DNA from: Strongylocentrotus purpuratus
Lineage: Eukaryota; Echinodermata; Echinoidea; Camarodonta; Strongylocentrotidae
DNA: 64,000 nt
Direction: 5' to 3'
Assembly: GCF_000002235.5 (NCBI RefSeq)
Contig: NW_022145599.1
Coordinates: forward strand, 26,310,879-26,374,878
The notes below the pieces were generated by a model. That model was given only the letters and a program-made list of their open reading frames with translations. It was not told the origin of the DNA and made no database searches. Of the stretch, positions 10,196 to 22,591 are shown piece after piece; within the stretch, counting starts at the first letter, position 1; each line of letters starts with the position of its first letter. The position numbers and the translations under genes were made by a program.

Positions 10196-11702
10196 CAGAT
10201 CATTATCTTTGAAAACAGCTTATAGTATTGCTTACATAGCAAGATATTAATAAGAAAGTAACACCTACATGTCCAAGATTTCTTGGGAAAAGTATATCTT
10301 TGTTTTCGGATTTACTTATATTCTTAGTATATCATTTAAATTGAGCCTGCATGAAGCATCATATATCTATATCAGGACATAAGATGTGAATGTTCCCAAG
10401 CATAAAATGTCACAACACCTTTTATCAACGTCATCAATACATCAACAATTTTGTTAATAAAATATTTTTCAGACAAAGACAACACATGTACACAAGCAAG
10501 CTTCTGCTGTACATTTTATTTTGCTTGTAACAAACGCTGACCTTTTCTAAGCTAATGAGGTGTGTGGAATAATAGCTATTTCATGAGACTTGGAATAACA
10601 GAGGGGGAAAAACGGATATAAAAGGTGTTTGGAATATATTGATTATTGAATTTAATACAACAGCAATATATATACAATATGTGGGAAAGAGTGGTATGTG
10701 TGGGAAAACATAATATTCCAAAACTCCTACGCACATGTGTTAGTTTAAAGGAAAAGCTGAATAAAAACTTATTTATCTATATTCGTACATTTTAAATCTT
10801 ACTGTTTCTCATTAGCAAGTTATACTATGGGCACATCACATGGATAAGGCAAAAACTGGAAAGTTATTTGTTTGAAGGGGTTCAATATAAATCTAATTTA
10901 TACAAGGTAGCATTTAATTCTCCTATGGTACATACATGCATTATGAGCTCAAAAAGGAGAAAGAGAAAAATGAAAACAGTTTCATCTATTGAAAACAGAA
11001 AATACAGTTCTAAATTTTGTAACCAATCAATTTTAAATTTACATTGATTCTTTTGTTGAAATGATTATTAAGTGATCCAAATGTACAAGGGAGTGCACTT
11101 TTCTCTTATTTTTTTTTTTTAAATACTCAAAAAAACCTTACTTTTATTTCAAAGATATAGTGCTGTTGCAGTAGGGTTATTAAAGGTTTCATAACCTTAC
11201 ATGGAATTTAAAAGCCTTTTCTTTGACCATGTGAGGGCAATTGGATATGCCAGCAGCTTGTTTTGTGCTGTTTGTATGTCACATCTATTGTCTAACTTTT
11301 ATTAATATTTCCACTTATAGTTGAAGGCTATTTTGACATGTCTGTGACCCAATTTATGTAACACCCAGTACATATTTAATTAAAGATAGGTTGCAAAGGT
11401 ATTTTCAACTTCATTCAAAATGCTCCAAGATACATATTTTAGTGTGTTTTTTTTTGTTGCCATGGCTCATGCATGTTTGTAACACAGACATGGTTCTCAC
11501 AGGGATGCCAGTTTTCAGACAATAGCCTGAATTCAGGCCCTGGCGAGTTATTTTCAGACCATGGTTTAGGCTTTTTGGGTACAAATATCTTATTCTAGGG
11601 GGAGGGGGAGAAGGGGGGGGGGGGGGTTACAGACTTGGATTTGGGGTGCCCATGTGTCCAAAGTGCCTGGTAGTTGTCAAGCCCTGCATGTGTCATATGT
11701 AG
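10196..11702. other. non-coding, nothing recognised
   Basis: AT-rich sequence with a G-rich run at about 11598-11626. No gene or repeat family identified. Confidence 0.5.
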
Positions 11703-11980
11703 ATGATAATAATAATTCTGCTTTTATATAGCGCTTAATACATCTCTGATGTCTCTAAGCGCTTTACAGATATACTATTACTCCGGTCATTGGATTCAGT
11801 ACTTGCCCACACACACTGTGTGCACAATCTCCACTCCCCAGGGAGCATTCCAGCCAGGCGTTACTTGACTCTCAAAAACTGATTGACCAAAAATGACGGT
11901 CACATCCTACTGGTTATACCCATTTAACACCTGGGTGGAGAGTAGCAAGTGCAGGCAAATATCTTGCCATGATTTGTAAA
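11703..11980 (-). mobile_element. SINE-like repeat, reverse orientation
   Basis: Starts with ATAATAATAATTCTG then a TTTATATAGCGCTTAATAC block, the reverse complement of a SINE-type tail. Near 11930 it carries CACCTGGGTGGAGAGTAGCA, the reverse complement of a block in the SINE at 16005 (CCACTCTCCACCCAGG). The tRNA-like head is not clear, so the copy may be truncated. Confidence 0.55.
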
Positions 11981-12799
11981 GACATGTAACAACACACACA
12001 AACTACCAACCATCTGTTACACAGCCTTCCCAGTGCTCCTGGAGTGGTCTGTATTTAGAGTTGAGTGTACCAGACTTTCATAAACATATGGAAATCAATT
12101 ACTCATATAAACAAAATGTTAAGTATGTGAGTAGGTGCACTAACAGCACTTCTACATCTTACAAAGATAGCAGTTTGTCCGAATCCACCTATTACCAAAA
12201 CGAAAGTGTACCATTCACATAAACAAATAATTTATATACAGGGTATACAGCCAGCATAAATTAAGTCATCCTTGAAAAACTTAGCCTGGCATTTCTTTTG
12301 GGTAACGCTTAAGAAGTATGAAGAAAGTCCAAATTAATCCAAACGTACGGAACCCAACGTCCGACTTGGGGTCTGTGCGCTCCCAAATCTACAGTGATCA
12401 CATACAGGTGCGTCGACTAATCTACTTAGGTACGAGTCCCTCTTGTGTTTTATGAGAGTGTATTTGATCTTGCAATATCTCTTTATGGAACTATAGGCCC
12501 AATATTTGAAGCTCATATTTTGATTGGAACTCCTAACATACAGAGCCAAACATTTTCTGGTGGCTGGTATACTTACCGGTAGATGTAATAGGTCTATAGT
12601 ACTAAAAGTAGGTGATGATCAACTTTTATAAAGGTTGAATTTCATATGTAACAAAACCAGAATTAAAAAAAAAACTGTTTACATCTTTGGATGGCTTATA
12701 TGGAACAAGTGGGACTGCTACAATCATACTTTTGTCCCTCATAGGCTCTTACCCTGCACATGTATCATTTTATCCAATCAGTGTTGCAGTCAAGGGATG

Positions 12800-13105
12800 G
12801 ATCTATGGCAATTGATAATAAATAATGATAATAGTGGGTTCTTGTATAGCCATACATGTTTGTCTCACAGATTTGACATTCCTGGCACTCCATAATTATG
12901 ACTCTGGCCTTTAGCATGGCTGCCATTGTGGCGCTCTAGCATTTTGAGTAATTAATTCCTGTCAGGTACCCCTTTACCTCACCTGAGTCGAGTGTGGCAA
13001 ATGTAGATTAATGTCTTGCCGAATGACAATTTTGGTGCAGCGGCCCCGACCATGTGATTCCCAGTCCGGTGACATATCACTAGGTCATGACCCCTCTTCA
13101 ATAAA
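12800..13105 (-). mobile_element. SINE-like repeat, reverse orientation
   Basis: Shares with 48735-48895 the blocks GTGGCAAAT-TAGATT, CATGTGAT(T)CC and GTCCGGTGACATATCACTAG (in the other copy TCTGGTGACATATCCACTAG). On the complement these form a tRNA-like head followed by the CCACTC-ACCCAGG-type block. An ATAATGATAATA stretch near 12815 is the presumed tail. Confidence 0.55.
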
Positions 13106-13252
13106 CAGTGAAGCTTCTATTACTCTTTAAATGTGCGTTCTTTCCATAGACTACATGTACATGTAGGTAGTCCATTAAGTGGCACAGTTGGCCCATTACA
13201 AGGTCTTCTTGTCTGTTGCATTTTTAGCCCATTTTTAATTGATAAAATATAG

Positions 13253-13312
13253 AAGCCAGAAGGGCAGCTTTCGATCTGGATGGTTTAATTCCCTTCTGGC
13301 TCTCAACAGACC
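13253..13312. repeat. short palindrome of the CCCTTCTGGCTCT family
   Basis: GAAGCCAGAAGGGCAG on the left pairs with TTCCCTTCTGGCTCT on the right. The same motif occurs at about 9437, 37166 and 55912-56005. This looks like a very short foldback element. Confidence 0.6.
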
Positions 13313-13355
13313 ATTTCAGCAAATAATGCATTAGTACATGTATGCTAACCATGCC

Positions 13356-13560
13356 TTAAAGCCCTTCTGCACTACTTATAGCTACTTGCGCCCTCTATAT
13401 AGCAAGCAATGCCTAATTGGTGACCATTGGTGACCGTTGGTCCCCATGATCCTCTTTTTCTTATGTTAGTTGAGAGCTGAGTTGATGAGATAACCACCTG
13501 TTCAGTGACCTTGCAGGGTGGTCTAATTCCTCCTATAAACTAGTACAGATGGGCTTTAAA
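13356..13560. mobile_element. family D element, copy 3
   Basis: Runs from TTAAAGCCCTTCTGCACTAC to TAGTACAGATGGGCTTTAA. It is inverted relative to the copies at 3038 and 7750 but in the same orientation as 15749. The GCGCCCTCTATATAGC block contains the intact site interrupted in copy 2. Confidence 0.85.
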
Positions 13561-13782
13561 ATATATTGCAATTTCTCCCAGTATCACTTGGAACTTGCCA
13601 TCAAAGGTGAAACGTTATGCTGCCCTCTTAGACCAAACTTGTTGCTGTATGATGCAATAGTTTTTCAGCATTATGTTGCCTTTCCTCGCTCTGCGTACAG
13701 GAATTTGGTCGCATGTCAAACCCTATCTAAGGTGGCACATGTACATGTAAAGACATTCTTTTTCATTACACATAAAAGCTTG

Positions 13783-14293
13783 ATATTTGTTCAGAAAGTG
13801 AAGCAATCTTCAGGGTTATGATTTATAAATGTTGAAATTTTAACATGATCACAAAGAATTTAAGAATTCCAAATCAAACAGGCAATTTCAAATAAGTTAT
13901 TGAATTGCCTATATTTGTTCAGAAAGTGAAGCAATCTTCAGGGTTATGATTTATAAATGTTTAAATTTTTCACATGATCACAAAGAATTTAAGAAATCAA
14001 AATCAAACAGGCAATTTCAAATAAATTATTGAATTGCCTATATTTGTTCAGAAAGTGAAGCAATCTTCAGGGTTATGATTTATAATTGTTTAAATTTTAA
14101 CATAATCACAAAGACTTTAAGAAATCAAAATCAAACAGGCAATTTCAAATAAGTTATTGAATTGCCTATATTTGTTCAGAAAGTGAAACAATCTTCAGGG
14201 TTATGATTTATAATTGTTTAAATTTTAACATGATCACAAAGACTTTAAGAAATCAAAATCAAACGGGCAATTTCAGTAACTTATTGAATATCC
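13783..14293. repeat. tandem array, ~128 bp unit, 4 copies
   Basis: Units begin ATATTTGTTCAGAAAGTGAA at 13783, 13911, 14040 and 14168, so spacing is 128-129 bp. All share CAATCTTCAGGGTTATGATT and AAACAGGCAATTTCA (AAACGGGC in the last). Only a few substitutions separate the units, so the amplification is recent. No open frame is conserved across units. Confidence 0.95.
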
Positions 14294-14479
14294 TATTGAA
14301 ATCTTGCACAGACTATATATTGATCATTTTAATAGGTAATGGATAATGATATTGTAATTATCTTTTGTTAACTTCTTCAAAATATTTGCTATGTAGAGCT
14401 ATCATCATAAGCATACATGTTGAATTAGCTCAAAAAGAGCAATTAAAATTTTCCAGATTCTTAAAATATGTGTAGTGAG

Positions 14480-14930
14480 GAATTTGGTTTCCAAGCGGAG
14501 GCACATTATTAATGGCCCAGACGTCAGAATCGCATGCATCTATGCAAGTCTACCAAACTATCAAACTATTCTAGCAGGGCCTGAAACATGAGAAGTTCCG
14601 TTTTGCCCCCCTTTTCCTTCAGCACCCCCTAATTGTGCGTCCTTCCCCCTCTCATCCAATACTTCCCTGGAGTTTGGAGGGCTCTATCAGGAAGTGACAA
14701 ATTTGAAATCAACTCCCCAGTGGCTATATATAGCTGCGCCCCCTTGAAGTTCCCCTTCCCCCTGCACAATACGGACGACCAGATGAGAGGGGACCACCCC
14801 TGCCGTGGGCGCCGAACCCTTACAACTTCTCTACCCCACCTCCATGTAGGTCGGGGCAGATGTGAAGCGATTAGCGATTATTTCACCTTGCCCTAATCCA
14901 TTCAATTAGCACGATGTCCAGAACAATGTC
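14480..14930. other. GC-richer single-copy segment, function unknown
   Basis: This stretch is richer in C and CpG than its surroundings, is not obviously repeated in the window, and contains a symmetric TATA-like sequence CTATATATAG at 14724-14733. A frame of about 87 codons (14633-14896) crosses it but shows no domain I recognise. It could be an unrecognised exon, a promoter or an old repeat. Confidence 0.3.
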
Positions 14931-15090
14931 AAATGTTTCTCAAAAGCAAATGTGGTGAAATTGATGTTTTGTTCATGCTTTATGTGCATAATATACACGG
15001 TCCTGCTTGAACTAGCATAGAAACTTCGTATTTTGGTATTTATTGGGAAAACTCAATCAACTTGATATTGGAAAGGGCATGGTTAATACC

Positions 15091-15200
15091 AGAATAATAA
15101 TAATAACAATTATAGCCATTTCTATAGCACCGTCTATCTAGAAATTCTATTCTGAGGCGCATTAATAATAACCCCGGCTTTAGCCTAGCTGCAATTACAG
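15091..15200 (-). mobile_element. SINE-like fragment
   Basis: An ATAATAATAATAACAATTA stretch followed by GCCATTTCTATAGCACCGTC resembles the 3' part of the SINE-like repeats at 11703, read in the same direction. A fragment only. Confidence 0.35.
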
Positions 15201-15748
15201 CTGTGTACTTTGAATGAACTTTGATGTAGAAAATGTTACACTTGTATGCATTAAATTATCTGCATATTCAAACTTGAATTATACCTTATGATTGAGCACA
15301 GATCTACCCATGTGTTCTTATAGTTCCATTATCATTCAAAAAGCTTTAACAAAGCTTTAAAAACAAAAAAACAAAAAATTACTATTCAAAGGCAAACAAA
15401 TTCAGGAATAAGGTCTCATATCTCTGAAGAAAAAATAAATAAAATATTTGATAAAACTATAAAAATATGAAAATGTATTCAAAGGAGAGACATGTTGGAG
15501 GGGGAGAGGGTGCTATCTTAAAATAGCAACAAGTTCAAGGGAATGTGATAAACATAATTTTTAGTCCCATGTTGAATTATTTTATAAAAAAAGGATGTTA
15601 TATTCTCGCTTACTATCCATGCGGGGGGCTAATCTGGAGATGATAGGAGGTGCTAATGTGATGTATCCTACAACTAGTCTACACACAGACAAGAAAGAAA
15701 AAAGAATTTATTTCCACTCTAATTTATTTATGAATCCTTGTTTCTGGT

Positions 15749-15954
15749 TTTAAAGCCCCACTGCACTACTTAAAGCTACTTGCGCCCTCTATATAGCAAA
15801 TAATGCCTAATAGCGGTGACCGTTGGTCCTCCATGGTTCCCCTTTTTCTGATTTTAATTGAGAGCTGATTTGATGAGATAACCTGTCAGTGACCATGCAT
15901 GCAGGGAGGTCTAATCCCTCCTGGCCAAACTAGTGCAGATACATGTAGGTTTTA
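15749..15954. mobile_element. family D element, copy 4
   Basis: Colinear with 13356-13560. It opens TTAAAGCCCCACTGCACTAC and closes near CTAGTGCAGATACATGTAGG, so its right end has an extra ACATGTA-type stretch before TTTTAA. Confidence 0.8.
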
Positions 15955-16004
15955 ATTCATAGTAGGTCCATGTTTTAATACACACATCTTTCAAAGCAAA
16001 CTGA

Positions 16005-16250
16005 TTGTGGTACAGTGGTTCATTCACTTGACTCTCAATCCTAGGGTTGAGTGTTCAAGTCCCGTCCCAGCACTTAATTACATCCTTTGGCAAGACATTC
16101 CTCCACATTTGCCACTCTCCACCCAGGTTTTAAATGGGTACCTGGTAACTGCTGGTTAATACTTATTGTAGGACCCCCAGGAAGAAGGACATTGAAGCGG
16201 ATGAGAGTACCCTGGGTAAAGAAAATTTGTATTATTTGTATTATCATTGA
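16005..16250 (+). mobile_element. tRNA-derived SINE
   Basis: The head GTGGTACAGTGGTTCATTCA resembles an RNA polymerase III A box and GTTCAAGTCCC resembles a B box. The body includes CCACTCTCCACCCAGG and the tail is TACCCTGGGTAAAGAAAATT followed by a TTATT-type repeat. A shorter copy of the same head lies at 34177. The frame crossing it (16087-16275) is not a gene. Confidence 0.75.
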
Positions 16251-17211
16251 ATACTGCTTGATAGAGCAAGTTTAGTCGTTTTCTAAGTTTTGCACTGTGC
16301 ATAATATCTCTCTGTGTAATTATCACAAAAGCATTTATAATAACTTTTGAGGAACAGTAATCATTGAAACTGCATCTTCTTCATATCCTTCAATTGGATT
16401 AATTTTGCACTATTTTAAACTTCAATTTTTGAAATTAATTTTCAATTGTGAATCTTGAGAAAGCACAGATAATCACAATACTGAATCTTGCAAATGTATC
16501 ATATATTCTTGGTTCAGAGTCCCTAATTCCTTGTTCCCAAGCACATACAGAATGTCAATCACTCATTTCCTGAATACAACTCTGGAGATTGATACAAACA
16601 AATGTTCTAGTAGTAAATTTTTGAACCATCAGGAAAAACTGCCCTGGAAAAATTACTTTCCCTGGACTATCTCTGACACCATTCTCATTCGAGCTTCCCT
16701 AGTTTTTGCATGTTATGACTGCCAAGGGTTTGTGCTATAGGGTCAGGGTGTATTAAAATCACATTACATGTATCTCATTTCACACTTAATTAACCACAAG
16801 AGTCCATATTCTACTTATTCATTTAAAATCGTGTTGAACAAAAGAAAAAAACTTAGACTTCGAGGCTAACTCCATTGTTAAATCAAATTTTAGAAAAAGG
16901 CTAAACACAGTTTGTGTTTTGAGTCGAGTCTAACCTACTTCAATTTGCAATATCTTGTCTAATACAGCTGTACAGGATCTATGATTCCAGTCAACAGTCT
17001 TTGAGTTTTACTATTAGCAATGACTAAAATAGATTTTCCACTTGCATTTGAGGTACCGGTAGATAGCGCTGAAGAAAGAGGGGGAAAAGGTCCCTAGACG
17101 CCAGACTGAGTCAGAGACATGTGATGTCGGATTGGACAAATGTTTGGAGGCTTATAGATCTCCTCGGCTAACCTAGACAATCCAACAGGGCCCAACCTGG
17201 CTACCTGACCG
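16251..17211. other. non-coding, nothing recognised
   Basis: No coding region or repeat family identified. The last 150 bp are somewhat more GC-rich than average. Confidence 0.45.
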
Positions 17212-17560
17212 CAAAACGATATATTTTTAGATCTGAATCAGTCTTCCCTGTAAGGAAACCCTTTGTGAGTATTTCTCACAGAGTAAAACTTTGAGTTCAT
17301 ACTTGTGAATGTATATCGTTTTGTAAACGATCTTTTCAATATGAATCAGTCCTTAAGTGGAAACCCTTGTGAGTGTTTCTCACTTGGCCTTGGTTTTACT
17401 TGTGTACGGTAGCTTATAAAAAAATACATTCATATACCTTTGAATGTATCTGTTTGCAAACGATCCTTTAAAAAAAAATATCTGAATCAATCACATGGGA
17501 TCCCTTGTATCAACCCTCCCTGTGTGGGACCCCTTTGTAGTACTAATTCTCACTGAGGCT
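17212..17560. repeat. degenerate tandem repeat with conserved hairpin
   Basis: Units containing GAATCAGTC recur at 17235, 17343 and (GAATCAATC) 17483. Each is preceded by an AAACGAT block and followed by GG-AACCCTT. The first two units carry GTGAG-5 nt-CTCAC (17265-17279 and 17369-17383), a short perfect hairpin. A weaker echo (TATTCTCACAAAGGGGTC) appears near 17790. No function assigned. Confidence 0.7.
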
Positions 17561-19383
17561 TTTCCCGTAGTTTTAAAGTTTAACATATTGACATATGTTT
17601 TGTCATCTTTTACCAGGTCTTTAACTGGGGGTTTGTTTTTCTCTATTTATAATTTCTCATGTTTGGGATCCTTTCTTTTATTTGTTCAGCTTTTCCTTCA
17701 CTGGTGTGATGTTAAAGAGCCGCTGTGTTCAGATTTGCTGGCCTGGGCATCATTTTGCAAATGATGTATACTGTACATTCAGATTATTCTCACAAAGGGG
17801 TCTGAAGAAACATGTATGTATCCAATTCTGTGACCCATTGAGGTCAGAATGAACATCTAATGACGATGAATGGATAAATTGCACAATATTCTTACTAAAA
17901 CGGTCTTTCAATATTGTACTGTTATGAAAGTGACTGAAATTAACTGTGTCACCCTCTTACTCATATCATTGTTCTTAATAGATATACTCATTTCAAGAAG
18001 AACAAAGTTATTTCAGATTTGAATTCCCAATGGTGTTTTGCTGCCAGACAGTTTGTCGACTAGCCTTATTTAGATGTATTCCAGAATATGTTGTAGTAGT
18101 TACTCACTAATTAGACCCTTATAAAGACATGCAATATTGGTCTATCGCCTACTTGTCAAGTCTACATGTATTTTAAATTAATATTGATTAGATTCCAAGA
18201 ATAGAAATACAAATCAACATTATCATATGATATACGAGTCAAATATAGTAATAATCATAGATGTAAATTAAATTGAATATACTGTAAAATACCACAAGTC
18301 CTTTCTTGTGATATTGGTATTGTACACTTTATTTCCTATTGTTCAAGAAGACTTGAATACACGTAAATCAATCATTGAAAAATAAACGCAAGTGAAGGTC
18401 GACTTCAGAAAGGTCACCTAGAAAAATAACATTGACCTGTTCATGGATCTATAATGTCATTTATTTACCAAGGAGCTAACAGGCAGTGTCCTTTGGATTT
18501 ATTGACTTTGTATGACCCTCCGTTGTGGTTTGGGTGAGGAATAGATGATAATCAGTACCAGTAATCTTTAATCAATGTTGTTAAACAACAAAGGAATAGA
18601 ATTCATGGGTATTGTTGATGAAGAAGAGAATTATTTATCTTCCTAGTAAGATGACGTCACACTACGGTACTCTATAGTATTTTATTTTAGTTGAATTATT
18701 CAAGATCTACAACAAATCTGAAAATTTGGGCAACTAAGTTCCTTTTAGAGTTTGGACTGTACAAACCAATGGAAGAATTGTTTTTCAAGCATTGTGAAGC
18801 ATCCATACCCATTGCAAGATACATATACTGCAAACTAATGGACAATATTGTTTAAACACACACATAATCCCTGGATATTTCACCATTTAAGAGGTGACCA
18901 ATTGATACCATAGGATTAAGAGAGGGGTTATAGATGAGAAAGGAGGGGATGATCCCAAAAGCTATGGAGGATTGACGACCTATATGCCCCTGTCGGTTAA
19001 TCCCGAGGAGATAGCGTGTCAGAAACTTTCCGTTGACAGCCCCAGACGATGGAAGTACGTCATCACTGAAATCCTGGCCTCTGCATGGTCAGATGCATAT
19101 TACTCATCATGCATCGTTCCCCATTCTGTCTGTCATGACATGTCACTTTTTTATGTTCCTTTGGCTTTAAAACTTTTTGGACTATGGTCTACATGTATGT
19201 CTTTTAGATAATTTCTAGGTCATTTACATGTTACGGTATGATTGGCATCTACATCTAAATGGGTCTTTGTGAAGATGCTTTCTTGATTTGTTTTCTTCTA
19301 TACATCAGGGCAGTGTTTCACGAAATTGTCATAAGTACAAGTTCACCGACATCCTATTCAGTGGGATGTCGATGATGGTTTCC
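17561..19383. other. non-coding, nothing recognised
   Basis: AT-rich sequence without recognised gene or repeat family. Just before its end, GTGTTTCACGAAATTGTCATA at 19313 resembles a single terminus of the family B elements. Confidence 0.45.
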
Positions 19384-19797
19384 TTAAAGGTAAAGACCAG
19401 TTTTGGAAAGGCCCCCCCTTTTAAAAAATGAAATAGAAACTTTTATTAACAATCATGTGAAAGAATATGTTTTGAATAATATGTGATAATACAAATATTG
19501 CTGAGAAACCGCCTACTAATTGATATATTTGGTAAATTATTATATCTATTTGGACCTGATAGATATACATGTAACACATGTAACGCACGTGAGCCCACGT
19601 GACGCATAGTCCCATATACATCTTTCTGTGTACAGTGCAAGAAACTTTACCAAGACTGGGCCAAATTTCTTATCATTTTGATGATTCCAGAACCTTACAG
19701 TAATACTTATATGCTAGATGATCAACCTTTTCTGATCGATTCCACAACGTTTCTTTCACAATTCAATCGCATGACCATAACTGGTCTTGACCTTTAA
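19384..19797. mobile_element. inverted-repeat element, family A, copy 1
   Basis: Ends are TTAAAGGTAAAGACCAGTTT and ACTGGTCTTGACCTTTAA, near-perfect reverse complements. The internal block ACATCTTTCTGTGTACAGTG is shared, in inverse orientation, with 30390-30723, and directly with 58821-59016. About 414 bp, non-coding. TTAA at both ends could be a target duplication of the piggyBac type or part of the terminal repeat; the class is not settled. Confidence 0.85.
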
Positions 19798-20185
19798 ACG
19801 ATGCCCTGATTACTAACTAGAGCAGTTACTGTGAGTGATGTGTAAACATTATATAGTGAAATGTGACAATATAAGAATTTCTATTTGATTTAATCTTCTT
19901 TTGAGTTAGAAGAAGATACATAGCCTAAAAAGAATGAATAGTCATCTCAAGCAGGGTATGAGGAAAGTTTGCTGAACATTGTATTAATTGCCCTTTTTTG
20001 TCACATCAAGAAAGGCATTAGCTCATACTGTACGTTGTTTAAACATTAGAATCAACACCCTATTGGCTGTCAGTAGACACCTTTTCCTTTCTAATTATTA
20101 AACATAAAAATTATTTTAGTTTTTTAAGATTAAATCATAGAATAATTTGTCTGTTTAAAGCCAAAAGAGAATTAACCCATATAAT

Positions 20186-20727
20186 TTAAAGGTACTATGT
20201 CCCATTTGCAGGCCAAAAAAATGAAAAAGTTAAATTCCAACTGCATTTGAAAGATAATACTAATTTAGAACTTCCCTAAAAAAGGTGGGGCTTGAAAATG
20301 TCTTTAAGTGGGAAAATAACGACTATTAGTTGTCAAATCGACTCTAGGGCTATAGAGCCCAAAAGTAATAGTCTTGATTTTCAGACAATTGTACCGAATG
20401 GTCATACGTTTTATGCTGCGCAAAGATTCAATCAGTTTAATCTTGGCCATCACAAGAAGTGGGTTATTGATGTAGACTATTGCTCATGTACCCTTTACAA
20501 CTCTTTTCATGTATGTTATTACCAAAGAAGAAAAAAAGCCAGTCAGTCACTCAATAGTGTCTGACAGTGAAGTCTAGCAAGTAAACAGGTTTCCTTGCAT
20601 AATTTGAATATGAGGACACTGCTAACGTTTAAATTTCACAGATAGGACATACATGACATATTCATAATTCCTGCAAAGTTCTACAGCATTTGAGGTTGGC
20701 TGCAAAAGGGACATAAAGTACCTTTAA
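20186..20727. mobile_element. inverted-repeat element, family T, copy 1
   Basis: Ends are TTAAAGGTACTATGTCCC and GGGACATAAAGTACCTTTAA. A nearly identical copy lies at 50997-51536. About 540 bp. A 90-codon frame is open in both copies, but by eye its copies differ at roughly six bases, of which about five change the amino acid and the frame begins at TTG. That argues against protein-level constraint. Interpreted as a recently active non-autonomous element. Confidence 0.88.
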
Positions 20728-21052
20728 TAGAGAGTTAAATGCCCTTCTGGATGTATACAGATGAATTGTTTACCCTTTTGTTACACCATTCATTCATGCA
20801 AGTAAAGACAACAGAGAGGACGATCATAATTAGCAGGCCTCTAAGGTATTGATATAAACCTTGAACCTATGTTCTATTACTCATCTTCCAGCCTTGTTTG
20901 TTCTCTCCTTCTTCAAGGATATCCTGACTGACCTCAATTTAAGTGAAGTTGATAGGTTGATAGTAACTTTGGGGTAACAAAAAAATTGTGCATAGGAATA
21001 CTATAAGAAAGGAAAAGAGAGGCCATTTTATATTTGCAGGCCTCTATATACC

Positions 21053-21191
21053 TGGGCCCTGTTTCATAAAACTTGTTATCAATGACAAGTTACAATAACT
21101 GTTATAAGCTACTGAAATCGTTTAGCTGAGAGCACATTTGTCATATAAATTTAGCTTTTTTTATAACAAGTTTTAAGAAACAGAGCCCTGG
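21053..21191. mobile_element. family B element, copy 2
   Basis: GGGCCCTGTTTCATAAAACT on the left pairs with AGTTTTAAGAAACAGAGCCC on the right. Internal TTATAAGCTACTGAAATC is shared with 2319 and 31634. Confidence 0.8.
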
Positions 21192-21300
21192 GGGTGTTTC
21201 ACAAAGATCCTGAATTGAACTGGCTTGAATGTTAATTCAAATCATTCATATTTTCTATTATCAAGGAGATTTCATTTGAATACTTTATAAATATGAATAA
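21190..21300. mobile_element. family C fragment
   Basis: GGGGGTGTTTCACAAAGATC followed by CAAATCATTCATATTTTCTA and TATCAAGGAGATTTCAT, all found in the full family C copy at 40923-41242. The right half is missing. It directly abuts the preceding family B element. Confidence 0.65.
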
Positions 21301-22591
21301 TATTGTAGCTCATGTACAAATCTAATTTTCTTTGCATAACAAGGATAGGATTTTTGTTCTTTCTTCATTCTTTCAAATTAAAAATAACAGGAAAGGGTTG
21401 CTTTATGTCATTAAATGTTATTTCCAGCAATCTATTTTGGGCATTTTTTATTGAACCTTTCCTCCCTCGTAAAAATGTGGTAGACCCATTTATAGGTTGT
21501 ATTTGGTGACCCACAAGTTAATGTCTCACTTCTGACTTACGTGTACATTGTACATGGCACATTAATTAACCCATTGGTGACAGCATCATTGTCATCTAAT
21601 ACATGTTTCTAATGGGTTTAATCCAAAGTTATTACAAGTTTATAATTCAACTGGTTATACAGTATGTCTCTGTGTGACCTTTAAGGGGATTTGAATGGAA
21701 GGAAGATATCATTAATGCATCCTTTCTATAGTGGAGGTGGTGAAGGGGGAGAGAAAGATTATCTGTCTGGATATATTAGTCCAAGGAGGGGTACAGGGAG
21801 GAGGGAAGGATGGGGAAGGGGGCAAGGTCACAGTCCGGGATTATAAAAACCATTTGTAATTAATAGCAGAATCTGAATCTTTATTAAAATTTGACCATGC
21901 CACAGTAGTAGTGACGCAGGTATATCATACAATGTAGATACACTTGTATTCATTTGTTGACACTGTTACTGTGTAGTCAATGTAACCTTAAGTTAGAGTC
22001 AAGTTTTCATGGTTATTATTCATTATGAATCATTTTTATTTTTTCCTGTTTATGTTTCCATTGGTCTCTTTTATTCTGCAAAACACAGGTTCAATCAAAC
22101 TGAAAGGGCCTTCAAGAGGGAAATACATGTTAACAAGTTGACGTAAAATGGATTTCACAGGAATTAACCAATGATTATCAGAAGCAATTAATATTCATGA
22201 TAATTGGACAAGGACCTCTGATGACTGGGAATAACTTCTTGGCAAACTCACAATTATGATTCAAAATGGATAGTACCTGTTTGTTTCTTCTTTTTTTCAT
22301 AATCAGTCTCCAAAAGTGACAAAGCAATTAGAACTCACTAGAAGCTCTAGTCATGTGACTGAATCCTTTTTCTTGGCTGAAGTCCCACAACTCCTTCACC
22401 GCCACTCTCTCTGTCCCCTTTTAGTATCGGTTACGACATGTGGCCTTTTGTTATATATTTAGATGAGGACCCTCTATTCCTAGCTCATATATGATGTGTG
22501 ATGAGATTATATTGGAGGAAGTCATTGCCACGGTGCCTTCTGAAGGCTTAATGGGTTGAGAACAGGCTGAAAGTTGTACATTAGTTATCCT
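21301..22591. other. non-coding, nothing recognised
   Basis: No gene or repeat family identified. A G/A-rich patch at about 21730-21835 is the only compositional feature. Confidence 0.45.

Noticed and set aside
9666..10250. Long open frames rich in Leu, Ser, Phe, Glu or Arg
   Set aside because: They are translations of the (CTT/CCT)n tract in every frame and carry no real protein signal.
13783..14293. CRISPR array
   Set aside because: Units of 128 bp are contiguous with no unique spacers, and the genome is animal.
14633..14896. 87-codon frame as a coding exon
   Set aside because: No recognisable domain, no conserved pattern and no splice context; kept only as an unexplained segment.
20292..20564. 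90-codon frame also present at 51103-51375
   Set aside because: It starts at TTG, lies inside a repeated element, and the two copies differ mainly at amino-acid-changing sites.
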